Origin: an uncultured Dehalococcoidia bacterium
GTDB taxonomy: Bacteria > Chloroflexota > Dehalococcoidia > Lucifugimonadales > Lucifugimonadaceae
Assembly (NCBI GenBank): GCA_951812795.1
Contig: OX638325.1
Location: 2,194,277-2,258,276 of the forward strand
DNA: 64,000 nucleotides
Direction of reading: 5' to 3'
The notes under the pieces are model-generated. The model ran no database searches and was not told where the DNA came from. It worked only from the letters and a program-made list of their open reading frames with translations. A program made the translations under genes and the position numbers. Below are positions 19,332 to 27,803 of the stretch, piece after piece. How positions within the stretch are numbered: the stretch's first letter is position 1; each line of letters opens with the position of its first letter.

Positions 19332-20715
19332 GTATCTCCAAGCGGGTTCTTTGGGCGATTCTTGTATCGCGAAGGTAGTGTTTGAGCGCCTTTTCGATTT
19401 GACGGAGGCGCTAAGTTTCGATTTTATCGCACGACGGGTGCGCGCGTATCAACACCCTCCGATCAACGAGGTCTTTGCAAAACTCAGTCATTCCGGCGAA
19501 AGCCGGAATCCAGGGTGGCCGGGGCAAGGGGTTCTAGCCCGTTGTGTATTTCAAGCGTCGGTGTGGGGACGCCCGCGGGGTGGTTATGGTGTGCGCCCGG
19601 CGAAGGCGGGGCGCACGGGTTCTGTGTTTCGAATCATCGCCGCGTCTTTTGGGGAGCGTGCGAATGGGGGTGTACGGTAGTCAAAATTCCAGGGCCTCCG
19701 ACGTCGCCAGACCGTCGGCCTTCCGGTCGGCGACTTGGAGTCGCGCCGCCCGGCGTTGCTTGATTCGTTCCTTCTCGCTAGTCCTGTAGGTCACTCCAGC
19801 TCGCTCCGCTGGAATCGCTGTGCCGGCGTCAGAGAACGGCGTTCGCTCGAACCTTGAACGGGCGTCCCGACGGAGCGGGCGACCACAAGGGTCGCCCCTA
19901 CGCGCCGATGACGTCCGTCTGGCTTGCTGGGCGGAGCCAGCCATGCTCCGCATCCGAGCCCTTGGGCTACAACGGTCTCTATACCGAATTGTGTGGTCCG
20001 CGTTTCGCCCGAACTCCTTAAGCTTGTGATGGGTGCTGCGACAGGCCTCCGTCGGCGTTCGCCATTGAAAATTGCCATTGGCGTCGGCTTGATAGGCCTG
20101 GGTGCCTCCCACCCGCGGGTTGGTGTTTGTATTTGGTCGATGAGCAGCATCAATAAGGAAAAGGTGCACGCTTCCCGTATCGACGCGGCGATGTTCTGGG
20201 CGCCTTGGCGGTCGACCCGATGGGTCTTGGCTTTCGGCGCTTAGTTACTGTTGTACTACAACATTCGTGCTGGAGTCAAGTGTTTTGGCATATTTGAACT
20301 AGGATGCGAAGGATTGGGAAGGATGGGAAGGATGTGGTGGGGCTGTTTGGGGTGGTGCGGTGATGTGAGGGGTTGGTGGTTTGGGTGGTAGGGCGACCAC
20401 AAGGGATCGCCCCTACGGGTTGGACTGCGGGTGAGGGGGACACCTGTTGTGGAAGAGGGTTCTGCTGCGATGATGGGAGTGGTGTCTGAACCGCGGGTTA
20501 CGCGGATTATGTTGTTAGTTGTTTGGGGTGTTGCGTTGATGGTGGGGTGGTTGCTAGCGGTAGAGGGGGTCTATGTTGTGCCGCGCACGACTGCCGACAT
20601 TCGCCGCGCGCGACCGCCGTCATTCCGGCGAAAGCCGGAATCCAGAGGGGCCGGGCAACAGGGAGGCGCACGTGATCTGACCGTGAACCCGTCGTAAGTG
20701 AGGTCATGCACAGCA

Positions 20716-20798
20716 CCCCTTCGCAGGGCGAAGGGGAGGTGATGATTTGCTAGCCTTTGGTTTTAGTGATACTTAACGGCATTCGATGGAGTGCATGT
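20716..20798 (+). repeat. Direct repeat, copy 1
   Basis: Matches 20951-21033 over 83 bases with one difference that I see (G versus A near base 12). It includes a small GC palindrome and ends in GTGCATGT. Copy 1 leads into a non-coding palindrome rather than a gene. Confidence 0.85.
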
Positions 20799-20950
20799 CC
20801 CGTGCCCGCCCGCCGTCATTCCCGCCGACGCGGGAATCTAGAGGCGTTTGAACTAGGATGTGAAGGATTGTGAAGGAAGCGGTGTTGTGGGAGAGGAGTG
20901 TTGCGGTGAATTTCGGGCATCCCCTGCGTGCTCGCTTCGCTTGCACGCGT

Positions 20951-21033
20951 CCCCTTCGCAGAGCGAAGGGGAGGTGATGATTTGCTAGCCTTTGGTTTTA
21001 GTGATACTTAACGGCATTCGATGGAGTGCATGT
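20951..21033 (+). repeat. Direct repeat, copy 2, at the moaD-moaE fusion leader
   Basis: Second copy of the 83-base repeat. It ends 8 bases before the preferred GTG start of the MoaD-MoaE fusion, so it makes up the leader and probably the promoter of that gene. TAGCCTTTGG and GATACTTAACGG lie within it. Confidence 0.85.
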
Positions 21034-21040
21034 TTTGCTT

Positions 21041-21715
21041 GTGACAGTTCTGTTTTTTGCTGGGGCGCGGGAACGCGTTGGGACAGGGCGCGTCGTTGTT
21101 GAGGTTGGGAGTGGGGTCAGCTTGGGTGATGCGGTAGACGGGGCTTTGGGTTTGGTTGGCGGGGGTGTTGGGTTGCCCTCTAATGTGATGTTGGCTCGGA
21201 ATGGGGTTTATGTGGATCGGTCGGTCGAGGTTTTTGACGGCGATGAGGTCGCGGTTATTCCGCCGGTTAGTGGTGGTGCGGTCGACGATGACGGGTCGGC
21301 TCGGGTTTGGGTTACCGGTGATGCGATTGATGGGGATGAGGTGGTGAGGCTGGTGGGGTCGGATCGGGATGGTGCGGTGGTGCTGTTTCATGGCATCACG
21401 CGGGATCATAATGAGGGACGGAAGGTGTTGTGGCTGGAATATGAGGCGTATTCTCCGATGGCCGAGGACATGATGACGCAGATCATCGGCGAGATGCGGG
21501 ACCAGTGGGAGATCGGTGAGGTAGCTGTCTGTCATCGGACAGGGCGTGTTGATATTGGTGAGACGAGCATGGTGTTGGCGGTGAGTGCGGCGCATCGGCG
21601 TCCGGCTTTTGAGTCGGCGTTGTATTTCATCGATCGGTTGAAAGAGGTAGTGCCGATCTGGAAGAAGGAGTACTTTGAGGGCGGCGAGGTCTGGATTGGG
21701 GAGACGCCGGGGTAA
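21041..21715 (+). CDS. moaX: Molybdopterin synthase MoaD-MoaE fusion (MoaX-like)
   Basis: About 224 residues. Residues 1-83 are MoaD-like with a ubiquitin fold (TVLFFAGARERVG; FDGDEVAVIPPVSGG). Residues from about 90 are MoaE (VVLFHGITRDHNEGRKVLWLEYEAY; VCHRTGRVDIGETSMVLAVSAAHRRPAF; PIWKKEYFEGG with the lysine-rich active site). Molybdopterin synthase puts the dithiolene sulfurs on precursor Z using a MoaD C-terminal Gly-Gly thiocarboxylate. Here the Gly-Gly is internal, so cleavage after SGG is presumably needed, as for mycobacterial MoaX. The GTG at 21041 gives the usual MoaD start; GTG 21026 is possible. It could supply cofactor for the nitrate reductase 9 kb away. Confidence 0.88.
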   Translation: MTVLFFAGARERVGTGRVVVEVGSGVSLGDAVDGALGLVGGGVGLPSNVMLARNGVYVDRSVEVFDGDEVAVIPPVSGGAVDDDGSARVWVTGDAIDGDEVVRLVGSDRDGAVVLFHGITRDHNEGRKVLWLEYEAYSPMAEDMMTQIIGEMRDQWEIGEVAVCHRTGRVDIGETSMVLAVSAAHRRPAFESALYFIDRLKEVVPIWKKEYFEGGEVWIGETPG

Positions 21716-21879
21716 GGGAGGCAAGCGCGGACTGCACCCACCTTTACAGCGGTCTTGTGCATCGGGAATTAAAGATAACGACGAGTTTTCGATTTCCCAC
21801 CTGCGGTTCAAACGCAACGATAACATACAGATGTACGATATGTTACTATGTGGCGAAGACTGGTTGAAGGAGACTGTCA

Positions 21880-22014
21880 ATGGCGCAACATCTCTCAAAG
21901 AAGCCTAAATCTGTGTTCAAACGGATACCGGATACCGCCGAGAACATCGCCAAGGCGGTCATGGCTACGCCGCCGAAGAAGGACTGGAAGTATTTGAAGC
22001 GGGAGGGCAAGTGA
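21880..22014 (+). CDS. Small basic protein, 44 aa, unknown
   Basis: Not recognised. It starts at an ATG with AAGGAG seven bases upstream, a strong ribosome site. The product begins MAQHLSKKPKSVFKR, is Lys/Arg-rich with no membrane segment, and ends WKYLKREGK. Its stop lies one base before the ATG of the next small gene, so the two should be translated together. A DNA-binding or antitoxin-like role is possible but unsupported. Confidence 0.55.
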   Translation: MAQHLSKKPKSVFKRIPDTAENIAKAVMATPPKKDWKYLKREGK

Positions 22015-22015
22015 G

Positions 22016-22276
22016 ATGACGACACTCGAGGAACGCGTGGAGCGGTTGGAGGCGAGCGACAACGTCAACGGCGAAATGTTGACCGATCTGCAAGAAGGGC
22101 AGCGCCAACTTGACCTGAAAATCGACGAGATCGGCGCGGACGTCAAGGATCTCAAATCCGATGTCAAGCGGATCGATGAGAAACTTGACATGCTGGAGGA
22201 TAAGCTGGCGGCAAGTTTCAAGACTCTTGCCGAGGGGATCGACGATATCAACCGGCGATTAGATCGCGATCCCTGA
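22016..22276 (+). CDS. Small coiled-coil protein, 86 aa
   Basis: Not recognised by function. Heptad-like spacing of Leu, Ile and Val runs through almost the whole chain (LEERVERLEAS; LDLKIDEIGADVKDL; IDEKLDMLEDKL), with Asp, Glu and Lys at the other positions. This predicts a long parallel coiled coil resembling tail-fibre or structural stalk segments. No signal peptide or membrane segment. It follows the 44-aa gene by one base and precedes the 81-aa gene by 30 bases. Confidence 0.6.
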   Translation: MTTLEERVERLEASDNVNGEMLTDLQEGQRQLDLKIDEIGADVKDLKSDVKRIDEKLDMLEDKLAASFKTLAEGIDDINRRLDRDP

Positions 22277-22306
22277 ACTCATCAAGTTGACTTAAGGGAG
22301 GGCTGT

Positions 22307-22552
22307 ATGATCGAAACGCGCAACCGCTTGACTATCTCGAAGGACCGGATCGGCAAGAACGTCAAAGTGCGCTTCCCGTTCGACGATGTGATGGTCGAGA
22401 TCCCGCACGACAGATTGGTGGATATCGTCAGCGTGTCGGCGAACTATCTCAACATCTATTCGTGGCAGGTAAACGGAGCTTACTCGATTGGGCACCCCAA
22501 CGCGACCGTCAGGCGCAGGCTCAAGGAATGGATCATTGAACATCCCGCCTAG
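22307..22552 (+). CDS. Small soluble protein, 81 aa, unknown
   Basis: Not recognised. The ATG has GGGAGGG a few bases upstream. The chain alternates strands and charged residues (VKVRFPFDDVMVEIPHDRLVDIVSV) and ends in a basic helix, RRRLKEWIIEHPA. There is no signal peptide. Its last codons overlap the start of a possible 36-residue membrane peptide. It belongs to the same small-gene cluster. Confidence 0.55.
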   Translation: MIETRNRLTISKDRIGKNVKVRFPFDDVMVEIPHDRLVDIVSVSANYLNIYSWQVNGAYSIGHPNATVRRRLKEWIIEHPA

Positions 22553-22646
22553 CTACATTGCAACCTTTGTCGGTGGTGTAATTGTCGGAATCGTCCTGTC
22601 AATCGTCTTCGTTTCAGCCATCAACTGGATCAGAGACTTCTTCTAA
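22536..22646 (+). CDS. Possible 36-aa single-span membrane peptide
   Basis: From the TTG at 22536 an open frame gives a peptide with one clear hydrophobic span (YIATFVGGVIVGIVLSIVFV) followed by INWIRDFF and a TAA at 22646. It overlaps the end of the 81-aa gene by 17 bases in another frame, consistent with translational coupling. The TTG start is uncertain, but the composition is unlike random sequence. Confidence 0.4.
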   Translation: MNIPPSYIATFVGGVIVGIVLSIVFVSAINWIRDFF

Positions 22647-22676
22647 CCTAGAACGGTTACCACTGTAAGTAGTTCC

Positions 22677-22748
22677 CCTTTAATTCCCCCTTGAGCATCA
22701 AGGGGGAGGGTTGTGCACAGAACCCGTTCGTAGGGCGAAGGGGAGGGT
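22677..22748 (+). repeat. Dispersed repeat with CCCCCTTG/CAAGGGGG hairpins
   Basis: Contains CCCCCTTGAGCATCAAGGGGG and a following TGTGCACAG then CGAAGGGGAGG, as near 62340-62455 and 20704-20740. A long version of the ABC ATPase frame would begin inside this repeat at 22691, which argues for the later start. Confidence 0.7.
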
Positions 22749-22879
22749 TGAGTTGGTGTATCAGGTTGTGGGGTTATATTCTGGAGGTTGTTCTGGATAT
22801 TCCAAATTGCGTTGGGCAGGTTTTTTCGTCTGGCGTGTCAATCCATCCGGGCGTTTTTTGCGCCGGGAGAATCGAGCTG

Positions 22880-23836
22880 ATGACCCTTACTGAAACAGCT
22901 GTAGATAATGTTGTGCAGGTGACCGATCTGGTCAAGATGTACGACGAATTGCGCGCGGTCGACGGGATCAGTTTTTCGGTGAAGCGTGGGGAGACGTTTG
23001 GGTTGTTGGGTCCGAACGGTGCTGGTAAGACGACTACGATGCGGATGATGGCGGGATTGTCGCCGGCTACTTCGGGATCGATATTGGTTGCTGGGTTGGA
23101 TGTTGGTAGGTCGGGTCGCGATGTGCGAAATGAGATCGGGGTGGTGACGCAGCATGATGGGTTGGACAATTCGTTAGTGGTGCATCGTAACTTGGAGCTG
23201 CACGGGTATTTGGCCGGGTTGTCGTATCGGGATGCGATCCAGCGGACGAAGGAGGTTTTGGGGTTTTTCAACCTTGAGGGTCGGGCTAACGCGAGCATCC
23301 ATGCATTGTCGGGCGGGATGAAGCGTCGATTGGCGATTGCGCGGGCGATGATGTCGAGTCCGCAATTGCTGGTGATGGATGAGCCGACTACGGGTCTGGA
23401 TCCGCAGAGTCGGAACCGGGTCTGGGAGCAGCTTGGAGCATTGAAGGAGGCGGGAGTGACGATCATTATGTCGACGCACTACATGATCGAGGCGGAGACG
23501 CTGTGCGACCGTTTGGCGATCATGGACCACGGGAACATCTTAGACATTGGGGAGCCTGGTGAGGTGGTGCAGCATCATGTGGGCGCGGAGGTCGCGGTCC
23601 TCAACTTGAGCGAGAACGTGACGCGGGAAGAACGGGCGGATTTGAGACGTCGGTTGGATGAGGAGAAGCGGAACTACAGCGAGGTCGGTCCTAGGGTCTT
23701 GGTGACGGCGCCACGCGATACCAAGCCGGATGTTTCGTCGCTTGTTGGGTTGGCGAAGATGCGTGTGACTTATCGTCCGGCGCACTTGGAAGACGTATTC
23801 TTGGTGCTTACGGGCAAGGAATTGAGGGACGAATGA
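22880..23836 (+). CDS. ABC transporter ATP-binding protein (ABC-2 / NodI-DrrA type)
   Basis: About 318 residues. Walker A is GPNGAGKTT, the signature is LSGGMKRRLAIARA, and Walker B with switch is LLVMDEPTTGLDP, followed by the H-loop MSTHYM. A C-terminal domain of about 90 residues resembles DrrA/NodI-type ATPases. It powers the permease encoded by the overlapping next gene. The frame continues upstream to 22691, but that part is repeat DNA, and the ATG at 22880 gives a standard N-terminus. The exported compound is unknown; drugs, lipids or polysaccharides are all possible for the family. Confidence 0.9.
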   Translation: MTLTETAVDNVVQVTDLVKMYDELRAVDGISFSVKRGETFGLLGPNGAGKTTTMRMMAGLSPATSGSILVAGLDVGRSGRDVRNEIGVVTQHDGLDNSLVVHRNLELHGYLAGLSYRDAIQRTKEVLGFFNLEGRANASIHALSGGMKRRLAIARAMMSSPQLLVMDEPTTGLDPQSRNRVWEQLGALKEAGVTIIMSTHYMIEAETLCDRLAIMDHGNILDIGEPGEVVQHHVGAEVAVLNLSENVTREERADLRRRLDEEKRNYSEVGPRVLVTAPRDTKPDVSSLVGLAKMRVTYRPAHLEDVFLVLTGKELRDE

Positions 23837-24654
23837 GCACGGAGGTCGCATTCTTTACGCAGACGCGGGCGGAGCTCAAGACGGTTGCAGGGATTCGTTT
23901 TCGGAGTATCTCGGCTCTGTGGTTGCGGCACTGGTTCGCGTTTATCCGGTTCTGGAAATACGCGGTGGCGTTCATGTTCATCGAGCCGGTGGTGATGATG
24001 ATCGGCGTTGGCGTCGGTATCGGGCGATTGGTGCCGACAGTACCGGGCACGGATATACCGTATCCGGAGTTCGTGGCGCCGGGGATCATCGTTGGGAGTG
24101 CGATGTTCGTGCCGATGGTTGAGTGCTCGATGGGCGCGTACAACCGGATGGAGGCGCAGCTATACGACACTCAGCTGACGACGCCGTTGTCGGTGTTCGA
24201 GGTGTTGATCGCGGATATTTCGTTCGGTGTAACCCGGGCGTTGATCAGCATGGTGTCGATCACCACGATTGCTCTGGTATTCGGGTGGATCAACGAGTGG
24301 ACGGTGGTATTCGTGATAATTCCGGTGTTGCTGGTGTCGGTACTGTTTGGCGGCGTCGGTTTCTTGTTCTCGTCAACGGCACCGCACGTAGCCTTCGTCA
24401 CGCTGGTCTTCACGGTCGTGGGTACGCCGATGTTCATGTTCAGCGGTATCTTTTACCCGTTCGAGGTGTTGCCATCATGGGCGCATGCGATCTCGAACTT
24501 CATCCCTTTGGCGCCGGCGGTGAATATGAGCCGGGCATTCTCGACGAACAACATAACGGGCGAACTGGTGTGGGATTTTTTGTTCCTGGTGGGAATGATC
24601 GCGGTGGTTCTGCCATTGGCGTACGTGTTGTTGCGTCGAAAACTGATCTCTTGA
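23833..24654 (+). CDS. ABC-2 type transporter permease
   Basis: 273 residues, an integral membrane protein with six predicted spans (first around FWKYAVAFMFIEPVVMMIGVGV, last ending VLLRRKLIS). Conserved ABC-2 features are FVAPGIIVGSAMF, ARAMMS-like loops replaced by LISMVSIT, and the FSGIFYPFEVLPSWAHAISNFIPLAPAVN segment typical of NodJ/DrrB permeases. Its ATG overlaps the ATPase stop (ATGA), showing translational coupling. The two would form one exporter. Followed by a palindromic repeat at 24688-24723. Confidence 0.88.
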   Translation: MSTEVAFFTQTRAELKTVAGIRFRSISALWLRHWFAFIRFWKYAVAFMFIEPVVMMIGVGVGIGRLVPTVPGTDIPYPEFVAPGIIVGSAMFVPMVECSMGAYNRMEAQLYDTQLTTPLSVFEVLIADISFGVTRALISMVSITTIALVFGWINEWTVVFVIIPVLLVSVLFGGVGFLFSSTAPHVAFVTLVFTVVGTPMFMFSGIFYPFEVLPSWAHAISNFIPLAPAVNMSRAFSTNNITGELVWDFLFLVGMIAVVLPLAYVLLRRKLIS

Positions 24655-24687
24655 GAGTGGGTGTCGAAACCGGGATTGCACCCCGTC

Positions 24688-24723
24688 CCCTCTCTGGATT
24701 CCGGCTTTCGCCGGAATGACGGT
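24688..24723. repeat. Dispersed palindrome, reverse orientation
   Basis: CTGGATTCCGGCTTTCGCCG followed by GAATGAC: the dispersed ATTCCGGCG/CGCCGGAAT palindrome read on the other strand. It may act as a terminator for the ABC-2 genes. Confidence 0.75.
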
Positions 24724-24795
24724 AGTTGTGCACTGAACTCATCCACCGGAATGACGGTCGGTTTGCGTGCGGTTAGAATGAGGTTATCTAGTAGC

Positions 24796-24888
24796 GGAGG
24801 GTTCGCATAGAGGCCTAGTGCGCCCGCCTGCTAAGCGGGTTGGGGGTGTTGAGCCCCCTCGCGGGTTCGAATCCCGCACCCTCCGCCA
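24796..24888 (+). tRNA. tRNA-Ser (GCT)
   Basis: A cloverleaf with acceptor GGAGGGT pairing ACCCTCC, a long variable arm (GGGGGTGTTGAGCCCCC region), T-loop GTTCGAATC and an encoded CCA at 24886-24888. The anticodon loop CTGCTAA gives GCT, reading AGC and AGU serine codons. The long variable arm fits class II tRNA-Ser. Confidence 0.95.
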
Positions 24889-25029
24889 TATCGCGGCAGG
24901 CGCAATCTGAACGGACTGTGACTGCGTTGACATCCGAGCCAGATCGGTCATCCGGGATTCATCTATGGTTCGAATCTGTTTTGGTGGGGCGTTATGCAAC
25001 TTTGACGGGGTTGTCGATTGCAGACCTGA

Positions 25030-26496
25030 TCACGAGGGGTGCGATCTCGGCGGAGCGGTTGGCGGCATCGCGCCCACGCGTTGCAGGGCCATTGTGGGTT
25101 GACGTTGTGCGATCCGGATGCTTGGTAGCTTGCGGAACGGGTTGAAGGCCGTTGCAGGGGCGGGTCTAGAGGCGAGGGCGACCTGGAGGAGTTGTCGTTC
25201 TTCGGCTTCGCGTTCGGGCGAGAAGCGGACGAGGATTACGAGTGCGGCGGCGAAGAGGACGGCGACTCCGATGATCATGAGGGCGTCGGCTGTGGCGAGG
25301 GATTCCATACGGAAGAGGAATCCGAAGGCTACGGCTCCGGCGTTTCCTCCTGCTCCGACGATGCCGGCGACTGAACCTAGGGCGCGCCGGTTGATGAAGG
25401 GGACGACCGAGAATGTTGCGCCTTCGGACATCTGGACGAAGAGGCTGAAGACGACCATGGCTCCGATGGCGAGGAAGAGAGTTGCCATCTGGGAGAAAAT
25501 GACAAGGGCGATGCCTTCTAGGAGGAGGACGATTCCGAGGAACACGACGCGTCCTCGGAGTCCAAATTTGATGCCGAATTTATCGCCGAAAGCGCCTCCG
25601 AGGGTGCGCGCAAATATGTTCATTGCACCAAAGAGACCGGCGATGAAACCTGCCATTCCGATGCTAAGTTCGAAGCGGTCGTGGTAGTAGAGAGCGGCGA
25701 TGTTGTTGATGGTGAGTTCGACGCCGAAGCACGCTCCGTAGATGACGAATAGAGCCCACACTCGTGAATCTTTTATGGCTTCTTTGAAGGTTCCGTTGAC
25801 GGCGGATGATGGTGGCATCTCGCCTTTTTCTCGGAGATCTTTGTAGTTACCGGCGGGAGAGTCTTGGGTGAAGAAGTAGTAGGCGACGCCGACGATGACG
25901 AGGGCGATGCCGGGTACGACCATCGCGACTCTCCATCCCCAAATCTCGCCGACGCCAAACATGAGAACCAGCGACAGGACGATGGGCATGGCCATCTGAG
26001 TGACACCGCCACCGAGGTTGCCCCATCCGGCGGTCGTGGCGTTTGCGGTGCCGACAACGTTCGGTGCGAACATGACGGAGGTGTGGTACTGGGTGATGAC
26101 GAAGGATGCGCCGATGACGCCAATGGCCAGGCGGAAGAGGAGGAACGTTTCGTAGTTTTGGGCGAGTCCGATGCACATTACCGGGATTGCGCCGAGGATA
26201 AGAAGACCGGTGTAGGTGATGCGGGGACCGATTCGGTCGCATAGCCATCCGATGGCGAGGCGTGCGACGATGGTGATCGCTACGGACGCGATGATGGTGT
26301 TACCGATCTGCGTCTGGGTGAGGTTCAGGTCCTCCCTGACGATCGCCATGAGGGGTGCGATGCCGAACCATCCGAAGAAGGCGAGGAAGAATGCGATCCA
26401 AGTGAGATGGAAGGTCCGCATCTGGGGCGCATTCAGCGAGAAGAGCGAGATACTTGCGGCTTTTTCGTTTGGTCCGAGGTTCGACGGGGTCGTCAT
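25030..26496 (-). CDS. Nitrate/nitrite MFS transporter (NNP family)
   Basis: About 488 residues with 12 predicted membrane spans. The N-terminal region reads FHLTWIAFFLAFFGWFGIAPLM. The family nitrate signature is seen as AGWGNLGGGVTQMAMP in span 5, and the second as GIVGAGGNAGAVAFGFLF in span 11. The usual MFS loop 2-3 motif (GWLCDRIGPR) is present. It imports nitrate or nitrite, or exchanges them. As the last gene of the minus-strand group with nitrate and nitrite reductases and HemD, uptake for assimilation is inferred. The C-terminal 40 residues are unusually Pro/Arg-rich. Confidence 0.9.
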   Translation of the reverse strand: MTTPSNLGPNEKAASISLFSLNAPQMRTFHLTWIAFFLAFFGWFGIAPLMAIVREDLNLTQTQIGNTIIASVAITIVARLAIGWLCDRIGPRITYTGLLILGAIPVMCIGLAQNYETFLLFRLAIGVIGASFVITQYHTSVMFAPNVVGTANATTAGWGNLGGGVTQMAMPIVLSLVLMFGVGEIWGWRVAMVVPGIALVIVGVAYYFFTQDSPAGNYKDLREKGEMPPSSAVNGTFKEAIKDSRVWALFVIYGACFGVELTINNIAALYYHDRFELSIGMAGFIAGLFGAMNIFARTLGGAFGDKFGIKFGLRGRVVFLGIVLLLEGIALVIFSQMATLFLAIGAMVVFSLFVQMSEGATFSVVPFINRRALGSVAGIVGAGGNAGAVAFGFLFRMESLATADALMIIGVAVLFAAALVILVRFSPEREAEERQLLQVALASRPAPATAFNPFRKLPSIRIAQRQPTMALQRVGAMPPTAPPRSHPS

Positions 26497-26616
26497 CTAC
26501 ATTTCCTTTCTGGTTTACGTCTGGTTTTTGGCACGAATCGGCAATAGTTGGGTTGAGTGGATAGCCTCAGCCTGAACGGGGAATGGGTCGGTGCGGTACG
26601 CGTGAATGCCGGCTGT

Positions 26617-27450
26617 TCAGGCGGGGGCCAGTGCGAATCGCTTAGAGATTTCTCGGACCATATGGCCCATCTTTGGGTGCTCCGGGACGATGTCGGGAGT
26701 GACGCCCATTCGTCGGAGCGCGGTAGCGCAGGTGGGGCCGATAGCGGCAACGGTCGTGTTTTGGATCGCGTTGGTCAGATCGTGTTTGACGCCGAGTTGA
26801 TCGGCGATCGCCATGAGGTGTCGGACTTGGATCTGGCTGGTGAACGCGATGACGTCGACTTTTCCGTTTAAGACCTCGTCGATTAAATGCGAGATGGGAT
26901 CGAGGTTTTCGGGCAGTTCCCATCTGTAGACGAACAGCTCGAAAACTGTGTTGCTGAGCGTCGCGAGGAGTCCTGTGAGTTTTTCATTACGCTCGCCGTA
27001 ATGAATGACCGCGACGTTGGAATCGGCGAGCTCGATGTCGCATAGGGAGTCGATGAGTTCGTATGTTGTGTAGGGAGACGCGATTTGTCGGTAATTGGTT
27101 ACACCCCGCTTGCGGAGAGCACCTACGGGTTTCGGTCCTCGGGCAACGCATGTGGACTGGTTAAGGCCGTCGCGGAGTTCATCTTCTCTTCCGAGTAGGA
27201 CGGCCTTTTTGAAGAGAGCATCAACGCCTACGCCTGTTTGCAAGACGCAGACGTGGATGTTCTTGGCAGTCAATGCGTCGATCAAAGGGGCGATTTCAAG
27301 CGAACAGTCGGTGGGTTGTTCGCTGAGTACGGGTGCCGAGATCACATGAGCTCCTCGGATCTTGAGTTGCTTCGAAAGATGATGAACGTCGCGGCTCTGG
27401 AGAATTCCGACGCGCAGTCCGAGTAACGATGTTTTTGGAAAATCGTTCAT
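26617..27450 (-). CDS. hemD: Uroporphyrinogen-III synthase
   Basis: 277 residues, two-lobed HemD fold. Visible are GLRVGILQSRDVHHL at the N-terminus, VCVLQTGVGVDAL, KPVGALRKRGV and the C-terminal lobe VIAFTSQIQVRHLM with TTVAAIGPTCATALRRMGV. It closes hydroxymethylbilane to uroporphyrinogen III, the precursor of siroheme. The ATG overlaps the nirD stop (ATGA). The placement between nirD and the transporter implies it feeds siroheme to NirB. Sequence conservation of HemD is always low, so the assignment rests on both pattern and context. Confidence 0.85.
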   Translation of the reverse strand: MNDFPKTSLLGLRVGILQSRDVHHLSKQLKIRGAHVISAPVLSEQPTDCSLEIAPLIDALTAKNIHVCVLQTGVGVDALFKKAVLLGREDELRDGLNQSTCVARGPKPVGALRKRGVTNYRQIASPYTTYELIDSLCDIELADSNVAVIHYGERNEKLTGLLATLSNTVFELFVYRWELPENLDPISHLIDEVLNGKVDVIAFTSQIQVRHLMAIADQLGVKHDLTNAIQNTTVAAIGPTCATALRRMGVTPDIVPEHPKMGHMVREISKRFALAPA

Positions 27451-27803
27451 GTGACGTCTCTCCTCGTGGTCTCGATGGTGACCTCGATGTTGTTTGCGCC
27501 GTTCACTTCGACGGCGTACGTCTTAAGAGATTTGCAGTCGTTTCCGATTGGATTGCCTGTCGTGAGTTCGAATTTGAAGGAGTGCAAGGGACACTGGAGT
27601 TGCCCGTCGCCAGTGATGCCATCGGCCAGTGGACCGCCCTTGTGAGGGCACAGGGATTGAGTGGCGAAGAGGTTGTCGTCTCGATCACGGAAGATCGCCA
27701 CCGGGATACGGCCGACCATGAATACGCGGCCTTCACCGACCGGGATCTGATCGACGGGTCCGAGGTCGAGGGTCGACGCGGTTTTCGCTGGTGAAGAGGT
27801 CAA
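27447..27803 (-). CDS. nirD: Nitrite reductase small subunit (Rieske)
   Basis: About 118 residues. Rieske [2Fe-2S] ligands are CPHKGGPL and CPLHSFKF (CxH...CxxH). Before them comes VFMVGRIPVAIFRDRDDNLFA, and GNPIGNDCKSLKTYAVEV follows, as in NirD. It partners NirB in reducing nitrite to ammonium. A longer open frame to 27881 runs inside nirB; instead a TTG at 27803 overlaps the nirB stop as TTGA, which is a typical coupled start. It also overlaps hemD. Confidence 0.9.
   Translation of the reverse strand: MTSSPAKTASTLDLGPVDQIPVGEGRVFMVGRIPVAIFRDRDDNLFATQSLCPHKGGPLADGITGDGQLQCPLHSFKFELTTGNPIGNDCKSLKTYAVEVNGANNIEVTIETTRRDVT

Larger units (their letters stand above)
19332..21040. repeat. Repeat-rich gene-free region
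   Basis: No convincing gene in 1.7 kb. Open frames here are built from repeats and are rejected. It contains ATTCCGGCG/CGCCGGAAT palindromes at 19487-19523, 20618-20660 and 20814-20844, the last in a variant form. Two copies of a palindrome of the type GGGCGACC-ACAAGG-GTCGCCCC lie at 19877-19902 and 20391-20418. Near-copies of TTTGAACTAGGATG occur at about 20288 and 20847, and an 83-bp direct repeat lies at 20716-20798 and 20951-21033. The rpsP promoter must lie at its left end. Confidence 0.75.

Noticed and set aside
19681-20244. Several open frames on both strands (up to 162 residues)
   Set aside because: They are translations of dispersed repeats such as the GGGCGACC...GTCGCCCC element, with phrases like GATLVVAR that commonly arise this way. 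No ribosome sites.
22691-22879. N-terminal extension of the ABC ATPase
   Set aside because: The first part is dispersed repeat DNA, and the family N-terminus matches the ATG at 22880.
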